From Pseudomonas putida (GTDB lineage Bacteria > Pseudomonadota > Gammaproteobacteria > Pseudomonadales > Pseudomonadaceae): 64,000 nt of DNA. Position numbers and translations under genes: made by a program. Below are positions 8,306-17,828 of this stretch, one piece after another. The stretch covers positions 1,178,001-1,242,000 of the forward strand of contig NZ_CP029693.1 of assembly GCF_003228315.1 (NCBI RefSeq). The letters run 5' to 3'. The notes beneath the pieces are model-generated. The model saw only the letters and a list, made by a program, of their open reading frames with translations. It ran no database searches and was not told the origin of the DNA. Each line of letters opens with the position of its first letter. Position 1 is the stretch's first letter.

Positions 8306-9388
8306 ATGAAAACTTCCTTCACCCAACAAGAGATTAAAATCACTTTTTGCACTGTCTCGAGCTCACTCCTGCTGTGCTCTTCCATGGAAGTACAGGCCCA
8401 GCCGGCCGAGGAAGAAACAACGCCCTGGTACAGCCAGGACGTCTCGGTGCTCACCTTGCCTGCTCTCGCTACGACGTACCCTGCCCGCTTCAGTCCTGCC
8501 CCCGATACGCGAACCCTCGATTTACGAAGTAGCTATTTCAACACGCAAGACCCGACGCCCCTGGCCTGGGATCAGGTCTATGGACAGGCCTCTCGCCAGG
8601 CGCAAACCGATGCACTGGCCCAGGGTTTTACCAGCTTCGGTTCAGGTGAAGTCAAAGGCCCGGCGATCATGACCCTGCAGAGCAGCAGCGGGCATACCCA
8701 GCGCGTCGGGCTGATTGGCGGCACAAGCCAGTACCAGCTCAACAGTAATGGCCCGCTGATCAACCGCGGGCAGTCCGACCCCACCTCCGACACCCTCAAC
8801 CTGCAAGGCCAGAGCCTGGGCGCCTACTACAGCCTGACCGGCCCGCAAGGCTGGCACGTCGACCTGTCGGCCAGCGGTGGCCGCGTCAGCGGCTTCAGTC
8901 GCAATGAGCAGGGAGCGCGGCAAGCCACCGAAGGCAGCGCGCTGACGTTGTCGGTCGAAGGGGGATTTCCGATTGGCCTGAGCGAAAACTGGGTGGTGGA
9001 ACCCCAGGCCCAATTGATCAATCAGCGGATCACCCTGGATACGCCCTATGCGGGTTCCGGCAATGCCTCATCCACTGACCTGACGGCGTGGAGCGGCCGG
9101 GTTGGCGCCAAATTGAAAGGGAGCTACGACATCAGCGGCCTGCCCGTGGAGCCCTATGTGCGGACCAACTTGTGGCACACGGTCTATACCGGCAATACCG
9201 TGACCCTGGATCAGGTCGACAAGATCAGCAGCAGTCGCAACTCTTCGACCGTGGAACTGGGTCTGGGCCTGGTGGCCCGGGTGACACCCGCAGTGAGTCT
9301 TTATGTCAGCGCCGACTACAGCAGTGACGTGGACGACAATGACTTGAACGGGTTGATTGGCAGCCTGGGGGTGCGGATGCGGTGGTGA
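8306..9388 (+). CDS. Autotransporter beta-barrel protein with almost no passenger
   Basis: 360 residues. The N-terminus (MKTSFTQQ then a hydrophobic CTVSSSLLLCSS stretch ending near VQAQ-P) can serve as a signal peptide. About 80 residues later it runs straight into an autotransporter barrel whose strands match the preceding gene: LSVEGGFPI versus LSAEGGYQF, WVVEPQAQLINQ versus WVIEPQAQIIHQ, PVEPYVRTNLWHT versus PAEPYLRANLWHT, and VRMRW versus VRISW. It is therefore a tandem paralogue that lost or never had a large passenger. It may be an outer-membrane porin-like barrel or a duplicate decaying from the parent. The start is ATG 8306, preceded only by a weak AAGG. Confidence 0.85.
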   Translation: MKTSFTQQEIKITFCTVSSSLLLCSSMEVQAQPAEEETTPWYSQDVSVLTLPALATTYPARFSPAPDTRTLDLRSSYFNTQDPTPLAWDQVYGQASRQAQTDALAQGFTSFGSGEVKGPAIMTLQSSSGHTQRVGLIGGTSQYQLNSNGPLINRGQSDPTSDTLNLQGQSLGAYYSLTGPQGWHVDLSASGGRVSGFSRNEQGARQATEGSALTLSVEGGFPIGLSENWVVEPQAQLINQRITLDTPYAGSGNASSTDLTAWSGRVGAKLKGSYDISGLPVEPYVRTNLWHTVYTGNTVTLDQVDKISSSRNSSTVELGLGLVARVTPAVSLYVSADYSSDVDDNDLNGLIGSLGVRMRW

Positions 9389-9393
9389 CCCTT

Positions 9394-9484
9394 TGTAGGA
9401 GCTGAGCTTGCTCGCGATGGCGGTGGGTCAGCTACCGCAACAGTGACAGGTCTGGCGCCATCGCGAGCAAGCTTTGCTCCTACA
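9394..9484. repeat. REP pair, GCAAGCT variant
   Basis: Inverted REP-like units (TGTAGGAGCTGAGCTTGCTC and complement) between convergent genes. Confidence 0.85.
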
Positions 9485-9531
9485 GCGTGCTGTGGCGGCC
9501 ACGGGATTTGCGTTCATCAAAAATCGAAAAT

Positions 9532-9612
9532 ATAGGAGCTGTCGAGTGCAACGAGGCTGCGATCTTTTAGAGATCAAGATCAAAAGATCGCAGCCTGCGG
9601 CAGCTCCTACAG
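9532..9612. repeat. Second palindrome class, AGGAGCTG...GATCTTTT type
   Basis: A long imperfect palindrome: TAGGAGCTGTCGAG... GGCTGCGATCTTTT is mirrored by AAAAGATCGCAGCC...CAGCTCCTACA. This is a different family from the REP units, also familiar in Pseudomonas intergenic regions. It lies between the second autotransporter gene and the convergent enoyl-CoA hydratase gene and may terminate both. Confidence 0.75.
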
Positions 9613-9617
9613 TTGCA

Positions 9618-10391
9618 TCACTTGTTTGAGAACTCGGCCTCACGCTTGGCAATGAACGCCGCCATGCCTTCCTTCTGATCCTGGGTGGCGAACGCCGCAT
9701 GGAACACCCGGCGCTCGAAGCGCACGCCTTCGGACAGGCTCACTTCAAAGGCACGGTTGACGGTTTCCTTGACCATCATCGCGATCGGCAGCGATTTCTT
9801 CGCGATCAATGCCGCGACTTTCAGTGCTTCGTCCAGCAGCTCATCGCTCGGCACGATGCGCGCGACGATCCCGCAACGCTCCGCTTCCTCGGCACCGATC
9901 AGGCGTCCGCTGAGGCACATTTCCATGGCCTTGGCCTTGCCCACGGCGCGGGTCAGGCGCTGGGTGCCACCCATGCCCGGCAACACGCCAAGGTTGATTT
10001 CCGGCTGGCCGAATTTGGCGTTGTCGCCGGCCAGGATGAAGTCGCACATCAACGCCAGCTCGCAACCGCCACCGAGGGCGAAGCCGTTGACCGCGGCGAT
10101 GATCGGCTTGCGGCGGTTCGCCACCCGATCACTGTCGCTGAACAGGTCGTCGATGTAGATCTGCGGATACGTCAGCTCGGCCATTTCCTTGATGTCGGCA
10201 CCAGCGGCAAACGCCTTTTTCGAACCGGTCAGGACGATGCAGCCAATGTTCGGGTCTTTCTCCAGGCCATCGAGGGCGTGGTTCACCTCGCTGACGATCT
10301 GCGCATTCAACGCGTTCAGCGCCTGCGGGCGATTCAGGGTGATCAGACCCACGCGGTCGTGGATTTCCAGCAGAATCGTTTCGTAGTTCAC
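9618..10391 (-). CDS. Enoyl-CoA hydratase (crotonase)
   Basis: 257 residues, full-length crotonase. Adds water to trans-2-enoyl-CoA. Seen: oxyanion-hole segments AAGADI and GGGCELA, and the two catalytic Glu in the CELALMCDF / [14 protein letters not shown] region. Last gene of a five-gene minus-strand operon (ligase, SDR dehydrogenase, thiolase, acyl-CoA dehydrogenase, hydratase), 15 bases after the acyl-CoA dehydrogenase. From memory the order matches P. putida PP_2213-PP_2217, linked to short and branched acyl-CoA breakdown. The likely substrate is a short or 2-methyl-branched enoyl-CoA. Confidence 0.93.
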   Translation of the reverse strand: MNYETILLEIHDRVGLITLNRPQALNALNAQIVSEVNHALDGLEKDPNIGCIVLTGSKKAFAAGADIKEMAELTYPQIYIDDLFSDSDRVANRRKPIIAAVNGFALGGGCELALMCDFILAGDNAKFGQPEINLGVLPGMGGTQRLTRAVGKAKAMEMCLSGRLIGAEEAERCGIVARIVPSDELLDEALKVAALIAKKSLPIAMMVKETVNRAFEVSLSEGVRFERRVFHAAFATQDQKEGMAAFIAKREAEFSNK

Positions 10392-10406
10392 GTAGAGGTT
10401 TCCTTC

Positions 10407-11534
10407 TTATAGATTGCGCGAAATGACCATGCGCTGAATGTCGCTGGTGCCTTCATAAATCTGGCACACCCGCACGTCACGGTAGATCCGCTCCACCGGG
10501 AAGTCGTTGAGATAACCGTAACCGCCGAGGGTTTGCAACGCCGAAGAGCAGACTTTCTCGGCCATTTCCGAGGCGAACAGCTTGGCCATCGACGCTTCGA
10601 CCAGCGCCGGCTTGCCGCTGTCCCGCAGCGCCGCAGCGTAGTGCACCATCTGCCGCGCCACAGCGATCTGGGTTGCCATGTCCGCCAGACGGAATGCCAC
10701 CGCCTGGTGCTCGATGATCGGCTTGCCGAAGCTCTCGCGCTCGCGGGCATAGTCGCGGGCGGCTTCGAACGCCGCACGGGCCATGCCCACCGATTGCGAG
10801 GCGATGCCGACACGACCGCCTTCTAGGTTGGCCAGGGCGATCTTGTAGCCTTCGCCCTCTTTGCCCAGGCGGTTGGCCACCGGGACCTTGACGTTTTCGA
10901 AGAGGATCTGGCAGGTGTCGGAGGCATGCTGACCGAGCTTGTCCTCGACTCGGGCGACGGTGTAGCCCGGCGAATCGGTGGGCACGATCAGCGCGGTGAT
11001 GCCGCGCTTGCCGGCACTCGGATCAGTGACCGCAAACACGATCACCACCCCGGCGTTCTGCCCGGAAGTGATGAACTGCTTGCTGCCGTTGAGCACGTAG
11101 TGGTCGCCCTCCAGCCGCGCGCGGGTTTTCAGGCCGCTGGCGTCGGAACCGGCTTGCGGCTCGGTCAGGGCAAAGGCGCCGAGCATTGCGCCGCTGGCCA
11201 AAGGTTTGAGGAAGCGCTCTTTCTGATCGTCATTGCCGTAGTTGAGGATCGGCACACAACCGACCGAGTTGTGCACGCTCATGATGGTCGAGCAGGCGCC
11301 ATCGCCGGCGGCGATTTCTTCCAGGGCCATGGCGTACGCCAGGTAGCCGGTGTCGCAACCGCCCCACTGCTCCGGCACCAGCATGCCGAAGAAGCCCAGC
11401 TCGGCCATTTCGCCGATGGCTTCCTTGGGGAAGCGGTGCTCGCGGTCCCATTCGGCGGCGAAGGGTTTCAGCCGCTCCTGGGCAAACTGGCGGGCGGCTT
11501 CGCTGATTTGCAGTTGTTCGTCATTGGGGATCAT
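10407..11534 (-). CDS. Short/branched-chain acyl-CoA dehydrogenase
   Basis: 375 residues, FAD enzyme of the acyl-CoA dehydrogenase family. Oxidises acyl-CoA to 2-enoyl-CoA and passes electrons to ETF. Seen: the FAD-binding segments [11 protein letters not shown] and FITSGQNA, and the catalytic base Glu in [11 protein letters not shown] near residue 363, the C-terminal position used by short-chain and 2-methyl-acyl enzymes. It starts at ATG 11534, with thiolase upstream in the operon separated by a REP pair. Confidence 0.93.
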   Translation of the reverse strand: MIPNDEQLQISEAARQFAQERLKPFAAEWDREHRFPKEAIGEMAELGFFGMLVPEQWGGCDTGYLAYAMALEEIAAGDGACSTIMSVHNSVGCVPILNYGNDDQKERFLKPLASGAMLGAFALTEPQAGSDASGLKTRARLEGDHYVLNGSKQFITSGQNAGVVIVFAVTDPSAGKRGITALIVPTDSPGYTVARVEDKLGQHASDTCQILFENVKVPVANRLGKEGEGYKIALANLEGGRVGIASQSVGMARAAFEAARDYARERESFGKPIIEHQAVAFRLADMATQIAVARQMVHYAAALRDSGKPALVEASMAKLFASEMAEKVCSSALQTLGGYGYLNDFPVERIYRDVRVCQIYEGTSDIQRMVISRNL

Positions 11535-11570
11535 GACCAGTCCTTTAAAATTAAGCGGAATGCGGAAACC

Positions 11571-11660
11571 TGTAGGAGCGAGCCTGCTCGCGATGACGGA
11601 CTCACATTCAATATGTCTATCGCCTGATAAACCGCCATCGCGAGCAGGCTCGCTCCTACA
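11571..11660. repeat. REP pair inside the acyl-CoA operon
   Basis: Inverted REP units in the 144-base gap between thiolase and acyl-CoA dehydrogenase; may lower or stabilise downstream transcript (inference). Confidence 0.9.
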
Positions 11661-11678
11661 GTGGGATTGGCCAAGCCG

Positions 11679-12869
11679 TTAGAGGCATTCCACGGCCATC
11701 GCCGTCGCTTCGCCACCGCCAATGCAGATTGCCGCCACGCCGCGTTTCAGGTTTTTCTGGCGCAGTGCCGAAAGCAGGGTCACAAGGATCCGCGCGCCGG
11801 ATGCACCAATCGGGTGGCCCAATGCACAGGCGCCGCCATGGACGTTGAGTTTCTCGTGGGGGATTTCCAGTTGGGTCATCGCCGCCATGCCGACCACGGC
11901 GAAGGCTTCGTTGACTTCCACCAGATCCACTTCGTCAAGGGACCAGCCGGTTTTCTTCATCAGCTTCTTGATCGCGCCAATCGGCGCCACTGGAAACAGG
12001 CCCGGGGTGTCGGCGAACGCTGCATGACCGTGAATCACCGCCAATGGCTTGAGACCCCGCTTGTCGGCTTCGGAACGGCGCATCAGCACCAGGGCCGCCG
12101 CACCGTCGGAGATCGAGCTGGAGTTGGCCGCTGTTACGCTGCCGCCGTCGCGGAACGCCGGTTTGAGCGAGGCAATCTTGTCCAGCTTGGCTTTCGGCGG
12201 CTGCTCATCATTGCTGATAACCACCTGTTCCTTGCCGACGGTCACGGTCAGCGGCACGATCTCGTCCCTGAAGCTGCCGTCCTTGATCGCCTGCTGGGCG
12301 CGGGTGGTCGAGGCGATAGCAAACGCATCCTGAGCCTGGCGGCTGAAACCGTGGGTTTCGGCGCAGTCTTCGGCGAAGGTGCCCATCAGGCGGCCCTTGT
12401 CGTAGGCGTCTTCCAGACCGTCGAGGAACATCGAATCCAGCACCTTGCCGTGGCCCATGCGATAGCCGCTGCGGGCGCGATCCAGCAGGTAAGGCGCGTT
12501 GGACATGCTTTCCATCCCACCGGCAATCACCACATCGGCACTGCCAGCCAGCAGCATGTCGTGGGCCAGGATGGTGGTTTCCATGCCCGAGCCGCACATC
12601 TTGTTCACCGTGGTGCAACGGGTCGACTTGTCGAGCCCTGCACCCAGCGCGGCCTGACGCGCCGGTGCCTGGCCAAGGCCGGAGGGCAGTACGCAGCCGA
12701 ACAGCACTTCATCGACGGCATCCGATGCAACACCGGCGCGCTCGACAGCGGCCTTGATCGCGGCAGCACCGAGTTGCGGCGCGGTCAGGCTTTTCAGGTC
12801 GCCCTGGAAACCGCCCATGGGGGTGCGAACGGCGCTGACGATTACGATGGGATCGTTGCTGATAGTCAT
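11679..12869 (-). CDS. Acetyl-CoA acyltransferase (thiolase)
   Basis: 396 residues, full-length thiolase. Cleaves 3-ketoacyl-CoA with CoA to give acetyl-CoA and a shortened acyl-CoA (or propionyl-CoA from 2-methylacetoacetyl-CoA). Nucleophile Cys in NKMCGSGM near residue 92, His in GHPIGASGAR near 351, and the second Cys in CIGGGEATA near 382 are all in place. 12 bases separate it from the SDR gene upstream. Confidence 0.95.
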   Translation of the reverse strand: MTISNDPIVIVSAVRTPMGGFQGDLKSLTAPQLGAAAIKAAVERAGVASDAVDEVLFGCVLPSGLGQAPARQAALGAGLDKSTRCTTVNKMCGSGMETTILAHDMLLAGSADVVIAGGMESMSNAPYLLDRARSGYRMGHGKVLDSMFLDGLEDAYDKGRLMGTFAEDCAETHGFSRQAQDAFAIASTTRAQQAIKDGSFRDEIVPLTVTVGKEQVVISNDEQPPKAKLDKIASLKPAFRDGGSVTAANSSSISDGAAALVLMRRSEADKRGLKPLAVIHGHAAFADTPGLFPVAPIGAIKKLMKKTGWSLDEVDLVEVNEAFAVVGMAAMTQLEIPHEKLNVHGGACALGHPIGASGARILVTLLSALRQKNLKRGVAAICIGGGEATAMAVECL

Positions 12870-12881
12870 GACAAATCCTCC

Positions 12882-13646
12882 TTACTTGGCGGCCATGCGC
12901 AAGGCACCGTCGAGACGGATCACCTCGCCGTTGAGCATGCTGTTTTCAATGATATGCCGCACCAGCGAGGCGTACTCGGCTGGTTTACCCAGGCGCGGCG
13001 GGAACGGTACGCCGGCGGCCAGGGAATCGCGGACTTCCGGGGTCATGCCGGCCATCATCGGGGTTTCGAAAATGCCCGGGGCGATGGTCATCACGCGGAT
13101 GCCGAAGCGCGCCAGCTCGCGGGCGGCCGGCAGGGTCAGGCTGACGATCGCGCCTTTGGACGCCGCGTAGGCTGCCTGGCCGATCTGGCCGTCGTAGGCC
13201 GCCGCCGAGGCGGTGTTGATGATCACGCCGCGCTCGCCACCGGCATCCGCTTCGGTTTCGGCGATCGCCGCCGATGCCAGGCGCAGCATGTTGAAGCTGC
13301 CGATCAGGTTGACGTTGATCACCTGGCTGAAGCTTGAAAGCGCGTGCGGGCCGTTCTTGCCGAGGATTTTCTCGCCACGCACGATGCCGGCGCAGTTGAC
13401 CAGCCCATTGAGACCGCCAAAGGCCTTGACCGTGGCCTGCACCGCCGCCTCTGCCGCCGCTTCGTTGCTGATATCGGCGACAACGCTTTGCGCGCCAAGA
13501 CGCTTGGCCTGGGCCGCGACAGCTTCGGCGTTCATGTCCACCAGCATCACTTTGGCACCAGCGGCCATCAGCATTTCAGCGGTGGCGGCACCCAGGCCGG
13601 ACGCACCGCCGGTGACGAGAAAAACCTTGTTTGCGATCTGCATCAT
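12882..13646 (-). CDS. SDR-type 3-hydroxyacyl-CoA dehydrogenase (HSD10-like)
   Basis: 254 residues. A short-chain dehydrogenase with the NAD-binding TGGASGLG near residue 13, NCAG near 87, Ser in [10 protein letters not shown] and the catalytic YAASK pair. The sequence is closest in feel to type II 3-hydroxyacyl-CoA / 2-methyl-3-hydroxybutyryl-CoA dehydrogenase, matching the operon's role in short-branched acyl-CoA degradation. Two adjacent ATGs (13646, 13643) follow AAGGAAAC; the first is used. The longer open frame upstream overlaps the ligase gene and is not coding. Confidence 0.92.
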   Translation of the reverse strand: MMQIANKVFLVTGGASGLGAATAEMLMAAGAKVMLVDMNAEAVAAQAKRLGAQSVVADISNEAAAEAAVQATVKAFGGLNGLVNCAGIVRGEKILGKNGPHALSSFSQVINVNLIGSFNMLRLASAAIAETEADAGGERGVIINTASAAAYDGQIGQAAYAASKGAIVSLTLPAARELARFGIRVMTIAPGIFETPMMAGMTPEVRDSLAAGVPFPPRLGKPAEYASLVRHIIENSMLNGEVIRLDGALRMAAK

Positions 13647-13659
13647 TGTTTCCTTGGAT

Positions 13660-15324
13660 TCAAGCTGAAACGTTCTTCGCCGCGGCCTCTTGAGCCTTGG
13701 CGATTTCCTGGTTGCGCAAGATAAAGCGCTGCAATTTGCCGCTCGGGGTTTTCGGCAACTCGCTGACAAATTCGATTTCACGGGGGTACGAGTGGGCCGC
13801 CAGACGCTTGCGCACATGCTGGCGCAGTTCTTCGGCCAACTCCGGCGCCGCACGGTATTGCGGGCTGAGCACGACGAAGGCCTTGACCAGCTCGGTGCGC
13901 TCCGGATCGGGCTTGCCGACCACCGCCGCTTCCACCACTGCCGGGTGTTCGATCAACGCGCTTTCCACGTCGAACGGGCCGACGCGATAGCCCGAAGTGG
14001 TGATCACGTCGTCGCTACGACCGACGAAGCTGATGCTGCCGTCCGGGTTCCACTCCACAGTGTCGCCACTCAGGTAATAGTTGCCGACGAAGGCCTTGGT
14101 CGGCGCGCCTTCGTAACCGGCGAACCAGCACATCGGTGACTGGGTGCGGTCGATGGCCAGGATGCCCGGCTGGCCGACGCCCAGTTCCTTGTATTGATCG
14201 TCCAGCACCACGATGCGGTGGCCGGGTGAGGCAAAACCGGCGGCGCCCATGTGAATGGAATGCTCCAGGCCATGGTGGTTGCACAGCACCATGCCCAGTT
14301 CGGTCTGGCCGTAGTGATCGTGAATGACCACGCCGAGATTGTCGGCGAACCAACGGATCACTTCCGGGTTCAATGGCTCGCCGGCGCTGCTGACGATGCG
14401 CAATTTGCCCTTGATCGATTTGGCGAACTCATCGCCACCGGCAATCAGCAAACGGTAAGCCGTCGGCGAACCGGTGAGGTTGGTAATGCCGTACTTGTTG
14501 ATCACCCGGCAGGTGCTTTCAAGGGTGAACGGACCATCGTAGAAGGTGATCGGGTGCCCCATGCCCATGGGCCCCGTCACGCCGAAGTAGATGCCATAGG
14601 CCCAACCCGGATCGGCGACGTTCCAGAACGCATCTTCAGGACGCAGATCCACGGCGTCACGGGTGTAGCTCTGGAAGGCGACGATGGCCTTGAGCGGTAC
14701 CGACAGTGCTTTCGACGGGCCGGTGGTGCCCGAGGTGAACATCAGCAGGAACGGGTCTTCGCCGGTCAGCATCACCGGTTCGCAGACGTTGGAATAGTTG
14801 GCCAGTTCGGCCCAGAAACTGAAATCGCCACGGACAATGCCCTGGCCCTTCGGCCCACCCACGGTGACGATGGTTGGGCAATCGGCCACTTCGGCAAGCT
14901 TGGAGCGATTGACCGCGTCGGTGACCACGACTTTTGCACCCGAGCAGCCGAGGCGATGCTCGATGGCCTTGGGGCCGAAGGCGGTGAACAGCGGCTGGTA
15001 GACGGCGCCGATGCGCCAGGCGGCGAATACGGTGATCAATAATTCGATGTTGCGTGGCAAGAGACCGGCAACCTTGTCGCCCTTGCACACGCCCTGGCTC
15101 AGAAGGAAATTGGCAAAGCGCGCGGCCTTGTCCTGCAAATCGCTGAAGGTATAGGTGGCGCTGCTGCCATCGCGGCCTTCCCAGAACAGCGCGATGCGCC
15201 CCGGCAAGGCATGCCGGTCGCAGCACTCGACACAGGCGTTGAGGGCAGTCAGATCGCCTGAGAGTGCGGCGTCGACGGTGTGCTGATAGTTGAACTGTGA
15301 AACAGCAGACAAGTAATCGCGCAT
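13660..15324 (-). CDS. AMP-forming acyl-CoA synthetase
   Basis: 554 residues, acetyl-CoA-synthetase-like adenylate-forming ligase. Activates a carboxylic acid to acyl-CoA through an acyl-AMP. Seen: P-loop-like [11 protein letters not shown] near 178, [15 protein letters not shown], the hinge [18 protein letters not shown], and catalytic Lys in KTPSGKLQR near the C-terminus. ATG at 15324. First gene of the five-gene operon, supplying acyl-CoA for the four beta-oxidation enzymes behind it. Substrate probably a short or branched acid (inference). Confidence 0.92.
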   Translation of the reverse strand: MRDYLSAVSQFNYQHTVDAALSGDLTALNACVECCDRHALPGRIALFWEGRDGSSATYTFSDLQDKAARFANFLLSQGVCKGDKVAGLLPRNIELLITVFAAWRIGAVYQPLFTAFGPKAIEHRLGCSGAKVVVTDAVNRSKLAEVADCPTIVTVGGPKGQGIVRGDFSFWAELANYSNVCEPVMLTGEDPFLLMFTSGTTGPSKALSVPLKAIVAFQSYTRDAVDLRPEDAFWNVADPGWAYGIYFGVTGPMGMGHPITFYDGPFTLESTCRVINKYGITNLTGSPTAYRLLIAGGDEFAKSIKGKLRIVSSAGEPLNPEVIRWFADNLGVVIHDHYGQTELGMVLCNHHGLEHSIHMGAAGFASPGHRIVVLDDQYKELGVGQPGILAIDRTQSPMCWFAGYEGAPTKAFVGNYYLSGDTVEWNPDGSISFVGRSDDVITTSGYRVGPFDVESALIEHPAVVEAAVVGKPDPERTELVKAFVVLSPQYRAAPELAEELRQHVRKRLAAHSYPREIEFVSELPKTPSGKLQRFILRNQEIAKAQEAAAKNVSA

Positions 15325-15479
15325 TGCCAGAATCCCTGTGTGTTTTTTATTAGGTCGGGGAACCGTAAACAGCAGGGAAATACTCGCTCCGCGGGGGTTG
15401 GCGGGCAATGGTCAAAGTAATCAAGTTGCTTGACTGGTTTGGCCAAGGATTGAGGGATGTCGCGCCTTTCAGGGCCTCA

Positions 15480-15542
15480 TCGCGAGCAGGCTCACTCCTA
15501 CAGGGGGATGCGTTTCAATTGTAGGAGCGAGCCTGCTCGCGA
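15480..15542. repeat. REP pair, stems inward order
   Basis: Two REP units in reversed order (CGCGAGCAGG first) between the AraC gene and the ligase operon. Confidence 0.88.
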
Positions 15543-15574
15543 TGGCGTAGGCACAGGCGCCGAAAGAACCAGGA

Positions 15575-16591
15575 TCAGTTGGCTTCGTTGAGAATCAAGC
15601 TGCGGTAATGCCCGGGATTGGACCCCGACCACTTGCGAAACGCCTTGTAGAACGAACTGGCATCGGCAAAGCCCAATCGCGTGGCGATGTCGGCAAAGCT
15701 GATGCTTGGCTCGGCCAGCCAGACAATCGCCAGCTCCTTGCGCACGCTGTCCTTGAGCCCCTGATACGTCTGCCCTTCCTCCGCCAACCGGCGCCGCAAG
15801 GTCGATGCCGACATGCACAACTGCTGCGCCAGCGCTTCGGTTTCCGGCCACTGTTCGGCGGGCAACATACGCAAATCGTGCTTGATCCGACTGGCCAGGC
15901 TCTGTGGATCGCGGTACTTCACCAGAATGTTCGCCGGCGCCAGGGCCAGGAAGCGCTTGAGTTCTTCGGCGCTGCGCTTAATTGGCAGGTCCAGGCAGTC
16001 GGCGGAGAAAATCATCCGAGTGCGCGGCCGGTCGAAACGCAGGTTCTCTGAAAACATCACCAGATAGTCATCGCAGAAGTCCGGCCTGGGGCAACGCAAC
16101 TCGATGGCCAGAATCGGTATCCGCCGCCCCGCCAGCCAGCACGCGACGCCGTGCACGATCATCCAATAGGTGAAATAGGTGAAGGCGCGACGCGGCTCGT
16201 GATCGTCCTCCGCCAGCACGATTTCCGCCAGGCTCTGCTGGCGCACCAGTTCGGCGGGCATGCGCTCGAGCATCAACGACAGAAAGTCCAGCGCGCTGGT
16301 CAGCCCCGCCGCCAGGCTCGGCTGGACCATGGCGCTGCGACAGAGAAACGCCAGGCTGCCGGACTTGAGCTTGCGCGGGTCCATGCCAAAAAACTCATCG
16401 TCCCCGCGCCGCGCCAGCAGCCGCCATAACCGCGCATAGGCGCTGGCCGGCACCCGGGCGGTATTGCTGTCCAGCAGCGCCGGATCAATGTCCACTTTGC
16501 TCAATGCTTCTTCGGTGGCCGCGCCCGGAGCGCAACTCTGCAGCAGCGCTTCACGCACCAGTTGAATGGAGATGGTGTCTTTTTCCGACAT
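15575..16591 (-). CDS. AraC family regulator with arabinose-binding-type N-domain
   Basis: 338 residues. N-terminal Arabinose_bd-like domain (about 10-200), as in OruR-type regulators; C-terminal AraC HTH pair with LAQQLCMSASTLRRRL and IATRLGFADASSFYKAFRKWSGSNPGHYR. ATG 16591 follows a purine-rich stretch; the longer open frame contains REP sequence. It is immediately upstream of, and on the same strand as, the acyl-CoA operon, so it is the probable activator of that operon, with an acid or acyl-CoA as inducer (inference). Confidence 0.9.
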   Translation of the reverse strand: MSEKDTISIQLVREALLQSCAPGAATEEALSKVDIDPALLDSNTARVPASAYARLWRLLARRGDDEFFGMDPRKLKSGSLAFLCRSAMVQPSLAAGLTSALDFLSLMLERMPAELVRQQSLAEIVLAEDDHEPRRAFTYFTYWMIVHGVACWLAGRRIPILAIELRCPRPDFCDDYLVMFSENLRFDRPRTRMIFSADCLDLPIKRSAEELKRFLALAPANILVKYRDPQSLASRIKHDLRMLPAEQWPETEALAQQLCMSASTLRRRLAEEGQTYQGLKDSVRKELAIVWLAEPSISFADIATRLGFADASSFYKAFRKWSGSNPGHYRSLILNEAN

Positions 16592-16659
16592 TGAGCGAGG
16601 TGGGCCGTGTGGTTGTCTGGATGGCACGCATAGTAGCGCAGCCACAAACGCCGTGCCCC

Positions 16660-16749
16660 TGTAGGAGCAAAGCTTGCTCGCGATGAACGATGACGCGGTT
16701 TGCCTGTTACACCGGAGTGCCTTGATCGCGAGCAAGCTTTGCTCCTACA
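16660..16749. repeat. REP pair, GCAAAGCTTGC variant
   Basis: Inverted REP-like units with the GCAAAGCTTGCTCGCG core between divergent araC-type and efeU genes. Confidence 0.88.
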
Positions 16750-16812
16750 GGGGACGGGTGATATTCAGGGTTGTTCAGCTTAGGTTCAGGTAAATGTCAA
16801 TCGATGCCATTT

Positions 16813-16831
16813 GGGAATGAGTGTCATTATG
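16813..16831. promoter_or_regulatory. Fur-box-like site before efeU
   Basis: GGGAATGAGTGTCATTATG matches 13 of 19 positions of the Fur consensus (GATAATGATAATCATTATC), including the ATGA and TCATTAT parts. It lies about 40 bases before the efeU start, as expected for iron repression. Binding is inferred. Confidence 0.5.
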
Positions 16832-16871
16832 TTACAAATTAGCACCCTATCTATTCGTGTCGCGGTGCTGA

Positions 16872-17720
16872 ATGCTCGTCCCTTTTCTGATCATGTTGCG
16901 CGAAGGCGTCGAGGCTGCGTTGATCGTTGGCATCATCGCCAGCTACCTCAAACAGACCGGTCGTGGCCAGTGGATGCCGGCGGTGTGGATCGGCGTGTTC
17001 CTTGCCGCCGCCCTCGCCCTGCTGGTCGGAGGTGGTCTGGAATTGGTCAGCGCCGAGTTTCCGCAGAAACAACAGGAACTGTTTGAAGGGGTCGTTGGCC
17101 TCGTGGCCGTGGGCATCCTCAGTTCCATGGTGTTCTGGATGCGCAAGGTGTCGCGCTCGATCAAGCATTCGTTGCAGGCGTCCCTCGATCAGGCGCTGAC
17201 CGGTTCCAGCCACCAGGTGATCGCTTTGATCGCCATGGTGTTTTTCGCCGTGGCCCGCGAAGGCCTGGAAACGGTGTTTTTCCTGCTTGCGGTGTTCCAG
17301 CAAAGCGAAGGTCCGGCGGCACCGATTGGCGCCCTGCTCGGCCTGATCCTGGCGATCATCATCGGCTTTCTGATTTACAGCGGCAGCATGCGCCTGAACC
17401 TGGGCGCGTTCTTTCGCTGGACCGGCCTGTTCATCCTGGTGGTGGCCGCCGGGATCCTCGCCAACTCCGTGCAGGCGCTGCATGAAGCCGGGGTCTGGAA
17501 TCACCTGCAAACCGTGCTCTTCGACATCAGTGCGATCCTGCCGATGGATGGCCCGCTGGGTTCGGTGCTGGCCGGGATGTTTGGTTACCAGGATGCTCCG
17601 ACTGTCAGCACCCTCGGTGCGTACCTGATTTACCTGCTGGTGGCACTGGTGATGTTCTTTTTCCCGGCGTCACCTCCTTCCTGTAGGAGCGAGCCTGCTC
17701 GCGATGGTCGTCAACGATAA
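16872..17720 (+). CDS. efeU: EfeU/FTR1-type iron permease
   Basis: 282 residues, polytopic inner-membrane permease with about seven helices. The two iron-ligand motifs of the FTR1/EfeU family are present: REGVE at residues 10-14 and REGLE at 129-133. Imports ferric iron produced by EfeB at the membrane. The last dozen residues ([12 protein letters not shown]) are translated from a REP unit, so the ancestral stop has been replaced; the natural end is about FFFPA. First gene of the efe operon, behind a Fur-like box. Confidence 0.93.
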   Translation: MLVPFLIMLREGVEAALIVGIIASYLKQTGRGQWMPAVWIGVFLAAALALLVGGGLELVSAEFPQKQQELFEGVVGLVAVGILSSMVFWMRKVSRSIKHSLQASLDQALTGSSHQVIALIAMVFFAVAREGLETVFFLLAVFQQSEGPAAPIGALLGLILAIIIGFLIYSGSMRLNLGAFFRWTGLFILVVAAGILANSVQALHEAGVWNHLQTVLFDISAILPMDGPLGSVLAGMFGYQDAPTVSTLGAYLIYLLVALVMFFFPASPPSCRSEPARDGRQR

Positions 17721-17781
17721 CGCGCAGTGCCTGATACCCCGCAGCGTCTGTGGGTTCATCGCGAGCAGGCTCGCTCCTACA
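17682..17781. repeat. REP pair overlapping the efeU 3' end
   Basis: First REP unit lies inside the efeU reading frame; the second is upstream of efeO. The pair fills the 108-base gap between the two genes. Confidence 0.9.
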
Positions 17782-17828
17782 GGGATCAGCCAACAGCTTT
17801 CTTCCGTTTCCAGTCAGTAAGGGCACCC

